Part shown: one piece after another, positions 1 through 9,476 of the stretch
How positions within the stretch are numbered: the stretch's first letter is position 1
Layout: each line of letters begins with the position of its first letter
Origin: Prorocentrum cordatum
Lineage: Eukaryota > Sar > Dinophyceae > Prorocentrales > Prorocentraceae
Direction: 5' to 3'
Assembly (NCBI GenBank): GCA_963575745.1
Contig: CAUYUJ010017847.1
Coordinates: forward strand, 155,001-182,500
Length of the DNA stretch: 27,500 nucleotides
Translations under genes and position numbers: made by a program
The notes under the pieces: model-generated
Told to the model about the DNA's origin: nothing
Database searches by the model: none
What the model saw: the letters and a program-made list of their open reading frames with translations, nothing else

Positions 1-760
1 GCCTCGGGGAGGCACAAGAGGGCCTCGCTCGAAATCATGTTTCCGGAAGTCTCTCCTGGAACAGGATTCCTGGGTTCCCAGGACGCCCAAAGACAGCCCC
101 CAGAGGCCCCGGACACGCCGAAGATGGCCTCAGGACGGCCGACGACGCCGTTAAAACGCCCCAGGAGCGCCTCCAAAGGCCCCTCCAAAAGTCCCCAGAA
201 GCCGAACATCATAAATTTTCCAATGGTTTTTGAAGCATTCTTGCGCTCTCCCATGTTCCGCCTCCCCACGGTCCCGGACCGCGTCAGAGGCCCTTCAGAT
301 CGCTCCAAGACGGCCGAAGAGGCTCCCAAGAAAGCCTAGAGACGGCCCAGGAGGCTCCCCAGATAAGTCAAGAGGGCCTCGAGAGCGCCTCGAGAGAGCC
401 CCAAGAGCGACCCAAGAGGGTCCGAAGAGCGCGACATTTCGAGGTCTCCTGCCTGAGAGGCTCTTAGGACGCCCCCGGAGGCCATCAAGAGGCTCCCAAG
501 AAGCTCCGTCTCCCAATAGGCCCCCAAGGGACCCCTGGGGAAGCCCCCTGCCAGACCCCAAGACACTTCGGTGAATCGTATTTCCCAGATAGCTTTCCGG
601 GAACATGATTCCTTGGGCTTCCGTCCACCGCCCCAACCATGTTTCCAATAGGCTTGCCGACAAGGCCAAAAGGCGCCCGTCGGTAAGCCCCCAGAGGCCC
701 CCCTCTTAGGGAGCCGAACAAATCATGCTCCCAGAAAGCTTCCCGGGAACACGACTCTCT
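1..760. repeat. Degenerate GC-rich dispersed repeat array
   Basis: This stretch is built from short degenerate units around CAAGACGGCC, GAAGAGGCTCCCAAG and CCCAGAGGCCCC. A typical passage lies at 302-330. The same vocabulary appears at 1291-1420 and 19345-19500, and in reverse complement at 15435-16065. Open frames across it, such as those at 37-339 and 295-669, have repetitive composition and no recognisable domain, so I do not call genes here. The unit length varies and was not computed. Confidence 0.6.
31..758. repeat. Three copies of a ~45-nt semi-palindromic motif
   Basis: Related motifs lie at 31-74, 571-617 and 715-758. Each opens with a form of GAATCATG or GAATCGTA, has TTTCCNGAAAG-like bases in the middle and ends with GGAACATGATTCC or a variant. 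The two ends are near reverse complements, so each copy could fold on itself. A weaker relative starts near 636. The motif is embedded in the CAAGACGGCC-type array. Confidence 0.45.
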
Positions 761-1290
761 ACCTCGGAGTAGGCCCGGGGGGGGGGGCGGGTCGCTGCCT
801 GTTCCCCCCATCGGTGCCCACCAGGGGGCTCGGGGCGTCAGACGCTGCACGGCCTGCAGCTGCGCGCGGCGGCGCAGGCCCGTGCACCTGGCGGACACGA
901 GCGCGCTGCCAGCGGCCATGGGGGAGGTGCACGCGCGGCGCGGCGGACCCAGGCGACGGGGGGGGCGGGGGGGCACATTCCTGGACCCACTCTCGAGTCA
1001 TCAAGAGATTGCGACGCCAGTGATTGTTGTTGCCATTGTCGGCCTCCGGGGGCCCAGGGTTCTGGGGGCGGATGCGCGCATGGCACGGCGGGCCTGGGCG
1101 AGGAGTGGGTACATTCCTGGGTTGCCTACTCGCAAATGTCCGTCAAAAGACGTGTCTTCCTGCATGGAATGTGTCGTAAATCCTCCGCGGCGGATGCGAG
1201 TTGCAGTACGAAACGGGGAAGGTACATTGCAATTTAACAGTTTTTGCGTTTCCGCTTGTTCCGTTTCCCGACGCCGCAAGGCGCACTAAG
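761..1290. other. GC-rich stretch with no recognised gene
   Basis: Open frames exist on both strands (for example 882-1289 plus and 485-976 minus), but none shows a motif I recognise. A run of ten G occurs near 778-787. A short ACATTGCAAT motif at 1226-1235 recurs at 13152-13161 followed by similar bases. Nothing else is supported. Confidence 0.5.
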
Positions 1291-1420
1291 GGGCCCCGAG
1301 GACCGCCCCAAGTTTGACAATAGGCTTCAAAAACGCCCCAAGACGGCCCCACGACGGCTCCAAAACGGCCGAAGAGACGTCCAAGAAGGCCCGAGAGGGT
1401 CCCAACCATGGCCCAGGATC
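1291..1420. repeat. Second block of the CAAGACGGCC repeat family
   Basis: The block contains CCAAGACGGCCCC, ACGGCTCCAAAACGGCCG and AGACGTCCAAGAAGGCC in close succession, the same vocabulary as positions 100-520 and in the same orientation. It has no protein signature. Confidence 0.5.
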
Positions 1421-1904
1421 GGGAACGTGAACCGAGACCCGGCAAGTTCGCCTGGCAGTTTAATTTCTCGCATTCGACCGCAGGGCAATTAAGCAGAGTC
1501 GCGCCCACAACAATCATTGGAGTACGAATAACACGGGCAGTGCACCTGGCCGTAGAAGCAAGAGTATCACAGTAGGAGGGCATGCGGAGCTGCTGCACAC
1601 CCATGAATGCGGAGCTCCGCCCTACCCCCAACTCCACATCGGCTGCACGCTGGCCCACTGGGAACGCACACGATGCCGCCCCCCCCGCGGCGGCTTCCGC
1701 CGGAATGCCCTCGCCGCCCGCGCGCGGGCCCCTCACTTACCGGCCTGGAACATATCCCTAGCCATATGCTGGGCATCTCTTCATCACGATGCCAATCTTA
1801 GGGATTCCCTCATTTTTTGAGGGCGAATCCCTTTGGCGTGTCAATCTTAGGTGCGTCAATCTTAGGGAGAGGGATACGTTCGAGGCTGGTCACTCACAGC
1901 GGCC
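1421..1904. other. No recognised gene; short CAATCTTAGG repeats
   Basis: No frame carries a motif I recognise. The sequence CAATCTTAGG occurs three times between about 1793 and 1866. A perfect small stem, CCCTCA/TGAGGG around a T run, lies near 1808-1824. Confidence 0.4.
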
Positions 1905-1976
1905 GCGCCGCGGGGCCGCGCCGCGGGGCTGCGCCGCGGGGCTGCGCCGCGGGGCCGCGCCGCGGGGCCGCGCCGG
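1905..1976. repeat. 15-nt GC tandem repeat
   Basis: The unit is close to CGCCGCGGGGCCGCG, repeated about five times with C/T variation. It contains CCGCGG palindromes, so both strands can fold strongly. It passes directly into another GC-rich segment (1977-2160) and then the GAC/GCC tract. Confidence 0.7.
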
Positions 1977-2159
1977 GGGCCTCGCGGCGCCGTGGCGCGC
2001 CATGCGGCCGCGCCCCGCGCGGCGGCCGCGCGCGGCGCGCCCTCCGGGGCGCGGCCGCGCGCCGCGCCGCGCGGGGCAGCCGCGCGGCGCGCGGCGGCCG
2101 CCGCGCTCCTGCTGGGTGGCTGCCCCGCCGGCGGCGCGGCGCCGCAGAGCGCGGCGGGC

Positions 2160-2361
2160 GACGGTCGATCGGGCGCTGGCGCCGCCGACGCCGACGACGC
2201 CAACGCCGCCGACGGCGCCGACGTCGCCGACGGCGACGCCAACGCCGACGGCGACGCCGACGCCGACGCCGGCGACGGCGATGGCGACGACGCCGCCAAC
2301 GGCGACGGCGACGGCGACGCCGACGCCGGCGACGGCGACGACGACGGCAACGCCGACGCCA

Positions 2362-2406
<45 letters not shown>

Positions 2407-2823
2407 ACGCCGACGCCGACGCCGACGACGACGGCGATGACGACGACGACGCCGACGCCGACGGCGGCGGCGACGGCGACGGACGGCGACGGCGACGCGA
2501 CGTCGCCAGCAACGCCAACGCCGACGCCGTCAACGCCGACGCCGACGACGACGGTGACGGCGACGACGGCGACTCCGACGCCGACGACGCCGACGACGCC
2601 GACGTCGCCGATGCCAATGCCGCCGCCGACGACGCCGACGCGGACGCCGACGCCGACGCCGACGACGCCGACGCCGACGACGACCACGCCGCCGACGATG
2701 ACGACGACAACGACGATGACAACCACGGCGGCGACGCCGACGACGACGACGACAACAACGCCAACGCCGACGCCGACGCCGACGCCGACGACGACGACGA
2801 CGCCGACGACGACGGCGGCGACG

Positions 2824-2856
<33 letters not shown>

Positions 2857-2881
2857 CCAACGCCGACGGCGACGCTGACGT

Positions 2882-2916
<35 letters not shown>

Positions 2917-4284
2917 TCGCCGACGCCGACGACGACGACGACGGCGACGACGACGCCGACGATCGCGACGCCGGACGCCGACGAAGGCGACAACGACGGC
3001 CGACCGCCGACGCCGACGCGACGACGACCGCCGCCGACAACGACAACGACGCCGAACCCGACCCAGACGCCCGACGAGCCGATGTGATCTTATCAGTGCG
3101 CGGCCCCACGGCCCCGAACGGCGGCGCCAACGCCGACGCCAACGACGCCGACGACGACGGCGACGGCGACGCCGACGCCGACGACGCCGACGCCGACGAC
3201 GGCGACGCCGACGACGCCTACGTCGACGACGACGACGGCGGCGACGACGGCAACGCCAGCGCCGACGACGATGACGAAAACGGCAACGACGCCGACGCCG
3301 ACGCCGACGCCGACGACGACGACGCCGACGCCGACGCCGCCGACGACGACGGGTGACTCCGCGCCGACGACGGCGACGGCGACGCCGACGACGACGCCCG
3401 ACGCCGCCGACGACGACTACGGCGACGACTAACGCCGTCGACTGCTTGAGAGAACGCCGAACGGCGACGGCGACGCGCCGAACGCCGACACTAACGACGC
3501 CGACGAAGCCGACTACGCCCAGACGACCGACGCCGACGACGACCGCCGGACGACACCGACGAACCGACGAAAACTCCGACGCCGCCGACCCGACGCCGTG
3601 ACTCGCGCACTTCGACGGCGAACGTCCGAACCGCAACAACTACAACGACGACGCCGCCGACGCCGACGTGCCGCGCGGCGCCGCCGACCGCCGCCGACGC
3701 CGACGCCGACGACAGCTGACGCCGACGACTCCGACGCCGACGTCGACGCACAGCGCCGACGACGACGGCGACGAACGGCGGCCGCCAACGCCGAAGCCGA
3801 CGGCCGACGACGCCGAACTACGCCGCTGACGAACCACGGAGACGATACGGTGACGACGATACTACGACAACGACAACGACGCCGACGCCGACGGTGACGA
3901 CGCTGACGCCGACGACGACGGGCCGGCCGCCGACGACGCCGACGCCGACGATGCCGACGCCGACGACGACCGACAAGCCGACCGCCGACGACGCTGACGC
4001 CGACGAACGACGACGCCGACGCCGAACGCGACGCGACGCCCCCGTCGAAGCCGAGCAGACGGCAGACGCTGTCGCCGACTACGTAACAACGACAACGAGG
4101 CCACGCCGACGCCGACGTAGACGCCGACGCCGATGCCGACGCCGCCGCCGCCGACGGCGACGCCGACGCCGTCGCCGACGCCGACGCCGACGTAGACGCC
4201 GACGCCGATGCCGACGCCGCCGCCGCCGACGGCGACGCCGACGCCGTCGCCGACGCCGACGCCGATGGTGACGACGCTGACGCC

Positions 4285-4316
<32 letters not shown>

Positions 4317-4355
4317 TGCCGACGCCGTCGCCGACGCCGGTGACGACGACGACAA

Positions 4356-4389
<34 letters not shown>

Positions 4390-4573
4390 GGCGATGCCGA
4401 CGCCGCCGCCGACGACGCCTACGCCGACGCCGACGACGATGCCGCCGACGACGGCGACGACGACGGCGACGCCCCCGACAACGGCGACGACGACGACAAC
4501 GACGACGGCGACGACGACGCCGATGCCGATGCCGCCGCCGACGCCGACGCTGACGCCGACGACGCCGATGCGC
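2160..4573. repeat. Long GAC/GCC triplet (GNC-type) low-complexity tract
   Basis: About 2.4 kb is composed almost wholly of GAC, GCC, GGC and AAC triplets, with T nearly absent from the plus strand. In one plus phase (to the stop ending at 3356) nearly every codon is GNC or AAC and would read as an Asp/Ala-rich chain. Another plus phase gives Thr-Pro repeats and a third poly-Arg. The minus strand gives Ser-Ala, Val-Gly or Arg runs. Stops are rare because the triplets cannot form them. The phase is held from about 2160 to 3356, then shifts several times. A non-repetitive patch of roughly 40 nt sits at 3085-3120. I treat it as satellite-like DNA. A translated Asp/Ala protein cannot be excluded from sequence alone. 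Confidence 0.8.
4117..4266 (+). repeat. 75-nt tandem duplication inside the triplet tract
   Basis: A rare GTAG (4117-4120) recurs at 4192-4195, exactly 75 nt later, and the bases between are near-identical to those that follow. This is a recent unequal-exchange or slippage event within otherwise degenerate triplets. Confidence 0.75.
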
Positions 4574-5115
4574 GAGGCGCTAGGAGAGCGGAGAGAGGAG
4601 AGAGGAGAGAGGAGCGAGGAGCGAGGAGCGAGAAGCGAGGAGCCAGGAGCGACAGAGAGTAGAGAGTAGAGAGGAGAGGGGAGATTGGAGAGATGAGATA
4701 AGAGAACTGAGATGAGAGAGGAGAGAGGAGAAGTGAGGAAGGAACGAATAGAGAGAGAGATGATATGATATACGAGAGAGGCGAGAGGGGAGAGGGGAGA
4801 GGAGGGAGAGAGGTGAAGGGATAGAGGAGATATGAGAGAGGAGGAGGACCAGGAGGAGGAGGAGGATGAGGAGGAAGAGGAGGAGGAGGAGCAGCAGGAT
4901 CAGGGGCAGGAGCAGGAGCAGCAGGAGCAGGAACAGGAGCAAGAACAGGAACACAAGCAGGAAGAACACGGAGAACAGGAGGAGCAGGAGGAGCAGGAGG
5001 AGCAGGAGGAGCAGGAGGAGCAGGAGGAGGGGCAGGAGGGGGAGGAGGGAGGAGGGAGGAGGGAGGGAGGGATGAGGGAGGAGGGAGGAGGGAGGAGGGA
5101 ACGCGGGAGGGAGGG
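4574..5115 (+). repeat. Polypurine tract (GAGAG then GGA/GCA)
   Basis: The plus strand turns abruptly from GAC/GCC to almost pure purine at 4574. The first part is GAGAGGAG-like and the part after about 4840 is GGA-rich with interspersed GCA triplets (for example 4981-5040). Open frames here encode only Glu/Gln/Arg runs, or Ser/Leu/Pro runs on the other strand. Confidence 0.8.
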
Positions 5116-5277
5116 GACCACGACCCTCCCCTGACCGCGTCCCCGACGCCCTGCCCCAACGACACCTCCCCTGACCTTGACCCTGGCAATGACGACCACC
5201 ACCTCCGACCGCCTCCTCGTTCCTGCTTGCTCTGCGCTGCCTCTGCCGATCCCCTCCCTCCTCCTGGTCAGCGTCTG

Positions 5278-5308
5278 TCCGCTGCGTTTTTCGTCTCGCC
5301 CCTCCTCC
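5278..5308 (-). repeat. 31-nt motif, inverted copy of 8558-8588
   Basis: Read on the minus strand this segment runs out of a (GGA)n tract into a core GCGAGACGAAAAACGCAGCG. It matches 8558-8588 on the plus strand over all 31 positions. Sequence beyond the motif is not obviously shared. See the related finding. Confidence 0.85.
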
Positions 5309-5562
5309 TTCTCCTCCTCCTCCTCCTCCTCCTCTCCTCCTCCTCCTCCTCCTCCTCCTCGTGGCCTCCCTCCGCGTGCTGCGCAGGCGCGCGCGCGCGC
5401 GCGCCCGACGGTGGGGTCGGGTGGCTCACGCCCCGCGGCCGAGTCTTCGACCCGTGTGCTCTCGCCGCGCGTTGTGCGCAGCAGTTGTTTCCCTCTTCGT
5501 CCTCGTCCTCTTTTTCCTCCTCCTCCTCCCTCTTTTTCCTCCTCCTCCTCCTCCTCCTCTTG
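5301..5562 (-). repeat. Two (TCC)n tracts
   Basis: Pyrimidine tracts at 5301-5361 and 5486-5562 are mostly (TCC)n, that is (GGA)n on the minus strand. A GC-rich spacer with a GCGCGCGC run lies between them. Confidence 0.85.
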
Positions 5563-6380
5563 GCAGCGCAGCGTCTTCGCCATGCGCGCGCCCGCCCGCG
5601 AAGGCGGCCAGGCGCGGCCAGCTGAGGTTTCTGTTCGTTCCCCTTCGGCCTGGGTCGGGGGCTGCGGCTTTCAGTCCGGGGGGGGGGGTTTAGGATGGCA
5701 CGGCAGGGGGTTGACCTGTCATTTTCGGTGTGGACTACCGACCACACCTGGCCCAGTAAACAGCACTTTCTTCAGCAAGTCAGTAGCTATTGCCAGTCGT
5801 GGCCTCGACCTCCCCGTGTTCCACCTCTCGTTTGCGTCCATTGTTTGCCAGCGCGACGTTGATCATATCTTTACCAGCGTTCTTATTTGTACTTGCGGAA
5901 AAAGGCAGGTGGCTGGTGGTCGAGTGAGCCGGGTGGGAGGGGTAGTGGGGACACAGGCCAGTCTTTCTAGAGCCAGCCCCGCACGCTCTATTATCATTGC
6001 TTGCGCACGTCTTCTCCTCTTTCTTTTGCCGTTTGTTAGCTATGCCACACCATATATGCCTGACATAGCGGGGATATTTCGACCCTTTCGTTTGCGGGAG
6101 ATGGTGGGGCGGCATCCCCTGCAGTTGTGGCTGGCCTCCCTCGTGTGGTACCTCCCTTCACATGTTGCTGTTAGTGTGTATTGGTATTTCCTCTTCTCCA
6201 GGTGCCGCGGACTGGGTTACTCCCGCCCCCATGGGTCACTATTCTGTGCTTGCCTCTAGGCCTTTGTTTTTCTGCACCCGTCCGCGGCCTACTTCGTTTG
6301 TTACCTCGCCTACACCGGCGAGTGTTTCTGCACCGTTTCAGCACTCGACAGGTTAATCAGAATGTCCGAGCAACGGTAAA
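5563..6380. other. Gene-free stretch, nothing recognised
   Basis: An open frame of 360 codons on the plus strand (5177-6259) crosses this region, but its first half is repeat-derived and the rest has no motif I recognise. No tRNA, rRNA or retroelement motif was seen. A G run occurs at about 5679-5687. Confidence 0.45.
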
Positions 6381-6384
6381 CAGG

Positions 6385-6465
6385 AGGATCATGAGGAGGA
6401 GGAGGACGAGGGCGAGGAGGAGGAGGAGGAGGAGGAGGGGGAGGGATGGGGAGGAGGAAGAGGCA
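6385..6465 (+). repeat. (GGA)n tract
   Basis: Interrupted GGA/GAG repeats. A small GAGCCCG tandem of about three units follows at about 6497-6517. Confidence 0.75.
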
Positions 6466-7080
6466 TGCGACCTGCAGGCCCCGAGGCTGTCAGTGGAGCC
6501 CGGAGCCCGGAGCCCGGATCCGCGCAGGTGCGGCGGCGGGCGCCCTCCCAGGCGCGGCGGCGCCGCGGCGCCCGCGGCTGCACGCGGTGACGTACTCCAG
6601 CGGCGTGAGCTCGAGGCTCGGAGGGAGGCCGGGGGGGGTCGTGAGGAGGGGTTGGCAAGGGCTCCCACGAGGGCGCGAAGCTGTGCGCGCCGCGCGCTCC
6701 GCGGTCCTCGTTCCTTCTCTCCCTCCTCCTCGTCCTCCTTTTTCTTCCTTTTGGGGGGGCGGCGCGAGAGCGCGAAGGTGTTCGCGCTTCGCGCTTCGCG
6801 GAGCGCGAAGCGCGAAGTTGGGAGCCCGAAGAAAGGGCCTGCTCAGAAGGCGGCGGAAGTCGTCGATCGTCGATCGTCGTCGATTGTTGTCGATCGTTGT
6901 GGATCGTCGGCGTCGACGTCGGCATCGGCGTGGTGGTCGTCGTCGTCGTCGTCTTCGACATTCAGAGAAGTTTTCTGCGTCTTCGGGGAAGGCTTGGGAA
7001 ACTTCTCAGAAGACCTGGGGGACTTGCCAGCACTCTGAGAAGGCCCGCCCCCTCTCACTTCCCCCCAGCTGGCTGTCGAC
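6466..7080. other. No recognised gene; CGATCGT-rich repeats
   Basis: No convincing coding signal. At about 6857-6955 the DNA is a string of TCGTCGATCGT-like units with scattered TCGTCG. A perfect hairpin lies at 6787-6817 (separate entry). Confidence 0.45.
6787..6817. repeat. Perfect GC hairpin (14-bp stem, 3-nt loop)
   Basis: The arm CTTCGCGCTTCGCG (6787-6800) is the exact reverse complement of 6804-6817, with a GAG loop. The CGCGAAG unit also occurs just upstream at 6771-6777, so the hairpin sits in a small cluster of CGCGAAG/CTTCGCG words. Confidence 0.85.
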
Positions 7081-7087
7081 AGTCTCC

Positions 7088-7467
7088 AGATCCCCTCGCG
7101 CTTCGAACGAAGTTATTGTTCGCAGCGACGAGATTTCGAGTCGCGATCAGACGCAGACGTGGGCTGCACGCGGCCGCAGTGGGCACGGTGGAGAGCGGTC
7201 GGAGGGATGCTCGGAGGAGCAAGGCCTCCCAGGTGGGGTCCGAACAGATGGGGTCGGAGGATCGCGCCGCATCGCCGATGCATAGACGATGCGGCTCGAT
7301 GTGGAGCCCGATGTTCTCCACGCCGACGTCGCTGATGCATCGCAGACGTTGCCGATACATCGCCGACGCATCGGCGATGCGGCGCGTTCCTCCAGCCCCA
7401 TCCACTCGGACCCCATCTAGGAGGCCTCTAGAGGAAGGGCTAGTTCTCAGATCCCCTCGCGCTTCGA
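7088..7467. mobile_element. Foldback structure bracketed by 19-nt direct repeats
   Basis: An imperfect inverted repeat has arms 7222-7292 and 7357-7427, about 71 nt each with roughly 12 mismatches by eye, and a loop of about 64 nt. The core GCGCCGCATCGCCGATGC is perfect in both arms. The word AGATCCCCTCGCGCTTCGA occurs at 7088-7106 and again at 7449-7467 in the same orientation, enclosing the foldback. It could be a small non-autonomous element or simply a local inverted duplication. The left direct repeat is 115 nt from its arm and the right one only 21 nt, so target-site duplication is uncertain. Confidence 0.5.
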
Positions 7468-8283
7468 CAAAAGCACGACGAGCTGTTTTTGGCAATCTTC
7501 GGTTTTCTGGGGGCGTTCGCCAGGACCCAGTACTCTCAACAAGCTACCCAGTACGAAGAACCAGTCGTAGTGGATGGGTCGAGACCTCTGGGGGGCCACG
7601 TTGTGAGAAAATGACGATCGGTGGTCTGGGCTGGGACAACCCTACACATCCGACGACGTGGTTTTTCCAACGTGTGGCCCCGACCACTTCCACGGAGCCA
7701 GCGTTTCGCCCTGAGCCCACTTGGATTGCCCCACACGGACCCCTGGAAGCAAAATCGAGGAGCCGTGCCCGGATCGAAAAACCAGCTCGTCGGGGATCTG
7801 GGACCGTGGTTCTTCAGGAGGGAAAAACACACAGACACAATATTATTCGTCGACTCTCAGAAAATATGGGAAAATATGGGAATTGGGCGGGTAGGCAAAA
7901 ACCCAGAAGATCTGGGGAAATGTGGGGAATCTGTGTATTCGTGTGCATCTATGTGTGTGTGTGTGTGTGTGTCCCAGGGCCCCTTCAGTTCTCCCGCCAG
8001 GTCCAGATCCCGGCCCTCGGACCCCGCAGCACTCCGATGGGGCCGTCCTGGCTCGTCCGTGTCTCTTCTGGGCGGGCCCGGCCGCGGCGGCGGAGAGCCT
8101 CCCGGGCAGCCCCGAGAGCACGAGGCGCGTCAGGGAGGCCCGCGGCTGCCTCTGTGTGGGCCCTCCCGCGAGGCTGTCGCTGCCCCTCGCCTCCGCCGAG
8201 GGCTTCGGCCTGTTCCCCGTGGTCGTGGGCTACGGGCACTCGGCGACGTGGGCCTACGGCCTGAGCGGCCTCCCCCGGGGTTC
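7468..8283. other. No recognised gene; (TG)n microsatellite
   Basis: Open frames cross this stretch on both strands without a motif I recognise. A (TG)n run lies at 7952-7972. A duplicated AAAATATGGG occurs near 7859-7880. Confidence 0.45.
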
Positions 8284-8563
8284 GGCCTCAAGGGAGGAGG
8301 AGGAGGAAGGAAGGAAGGAAGGAAGGAAGGAAGGAAGGAAGGAAGGAAGGAAGGAAGGAAGGAAGGAAGGAAGGAAGGAAGGAAGGAAGGAAGAGGAGGA
8401 GGAGGAGGAGGAGGAGGAGGAGGAGGAGGAGTGAGGAGGAGGAGGAGGAGGAGGAGAGGAGGAGGAGGAGGGAGGAGGAGGAGGAGGAGGAGGAGGAGGA
8501 GGAGGAGGAGGAGGAGGAGGAGGAGGAGGAGGAGGAGGAGGAGGAGGAGGAGGAGGAGGAGGA
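8284..8563 (+). repeat. (GGAA)n then (GGA)n array
   Basis: A (GGAA)n run of about 22 units (8306-8393) is followed by (GGA)n to 8563. It ends exactly where the 31-nt boundary motif and the retroelement region begin. Confidence 0.95.
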
Positions 8564-8673
8564 GGGGCGAGACGAAAAACGCAGCGGATCAGTCGCGCGC
8601 AGCCGCTGCCCGGCCGCCTCCTCCCCTGCCATTCACTGCCCTGCTTTCCCCCACCTCCACCAACTCCTGGGCG

Positions 8674-9476
8674 ATGGAGCGCGACGTGAACCTTGGCGCC
8701 GCGGCGGCGGCTGGGGCTGCGCCGGCGGCGGCGGCGCCGGCTGCTGCACCAGGGAGGGACGACGACGACGACGACGAAGTTGACGAGTTGATGCAGCCGG
8801 CGGAGGGCGCTGCTGTCGGAGGCGCTGCGCGGCGGCGACGGCGGCGGCGGCCACTGGATGACGTCCCGCCCGTCGCGCCTTCGGAGGCGCCGAGGCGGGG
8901 TGGGCGATCTCGGCGCCCACGTCGAAGAGCCTAGCGATGTGCGCCACCTGCCATGGGGAGGTGCCGGCATGCACGCCTCGTGTGCGTCGCGGAGGCCCCG
9001 GAGCCCGCGTGCACCATATTGGCTGCGTCGCTGGCCAGTGCGGGCCGCCTGACGGCTTGAACGGGTGGGCCCTCCTCCCCATGGAGAAGCGCGCGGAGGC
9101 GCAGGCGGCGTTTGATGCAGCTGAGGCCGCGGGCATGCGGGCCGGGGCGCCGCCGGCCGCCGCGGCGCCGCAGCCGGCGCGGCCTGCGGCACCGCTGGTG
9201 CAGGCCGACGGGGCAGTGCAATATACGGCGAGCTCCAGCGGATGGAGTTCTGGGGCGACGTCAGCTGGGACTGCCTCCACGACAGGTGCGGCACCATCTC
9301 TGTCGTCCCGGAGGCGCTCCGCTATGCCATACCGGACTTCCAGAAGGTGCTGTGCGACTCCGTCTTGGCGGCGGCCGGGGGCGAGAGCGAGGTCCGCGGC
9401 CTGAAGGCGCTCCTCTTCTCGGATCGCTGCGTCACGGAAGCGGCGGGGAGGGGCCAGGGGCCAGAAGGGGGAGATA
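8674..9476 (+). pseudogene. N-terminal part of REL-type retroelement (zinc finger, linker)
   Basis: An ATG at 8674 opens a frame reading Ala-rich sequence, a run of six Asp and a run of seven Arg, ending at 8934. The next plus frame, from 8937, shows Cys-x2-Cys (CATC) and later HHIGC and GQC, a plausible nucleic-acid-binding finger at 8940-9045. A third frame (about 9215-9430) reads a helical segment with VPEALRYAI and LKALLFSDRCV, resembling the conserved region ahead of the reverse transcriptase in related elements. Thus three frames are needed for one protein, so this part has at least two frameshifts. The 8674 start is the first ATG after the boundary motif and is a guess. Confidence 0.5.

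Noticed and set aside
1808-1824. Bacterial-type terminator (CCCTCA stem with T run)
   Set aside because: The T run is in the loop rather than after the stem, and the context is eukaryotic.
1789-3356. Several 350-450 codon frames on both strands
   Set aside because: They come from stop-free GAC/GCC triplets. All phases are open at once and none has a non-repetitive domain.
2160-4573. CRISPR-like or structured repeat array
   Set aside because: There are no spacers of constant length and no repeat of constant length; it is simple triplet DNA.
5177-6259. 360-codon plus-strand frame
   Set aside because: The first half is (TCC)n-derived Ser/Pro runs and the remainder has no motif; no splice or leader evidence.
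7088-7467. Target-site duplication of the foldback taken as proven
   Set aside because: The direct repeats are unequally distant from the arms (about 115 and 21 nt), so this is kept only as a possibility.
7621-8934. 437-codon plus-strand frame joining unrelated parts
   Set aside because: It reads through GGAA/GGA repeats as Gly/Arg/Lys runs. Only its last part (from 8674) may belong to the retroelement.
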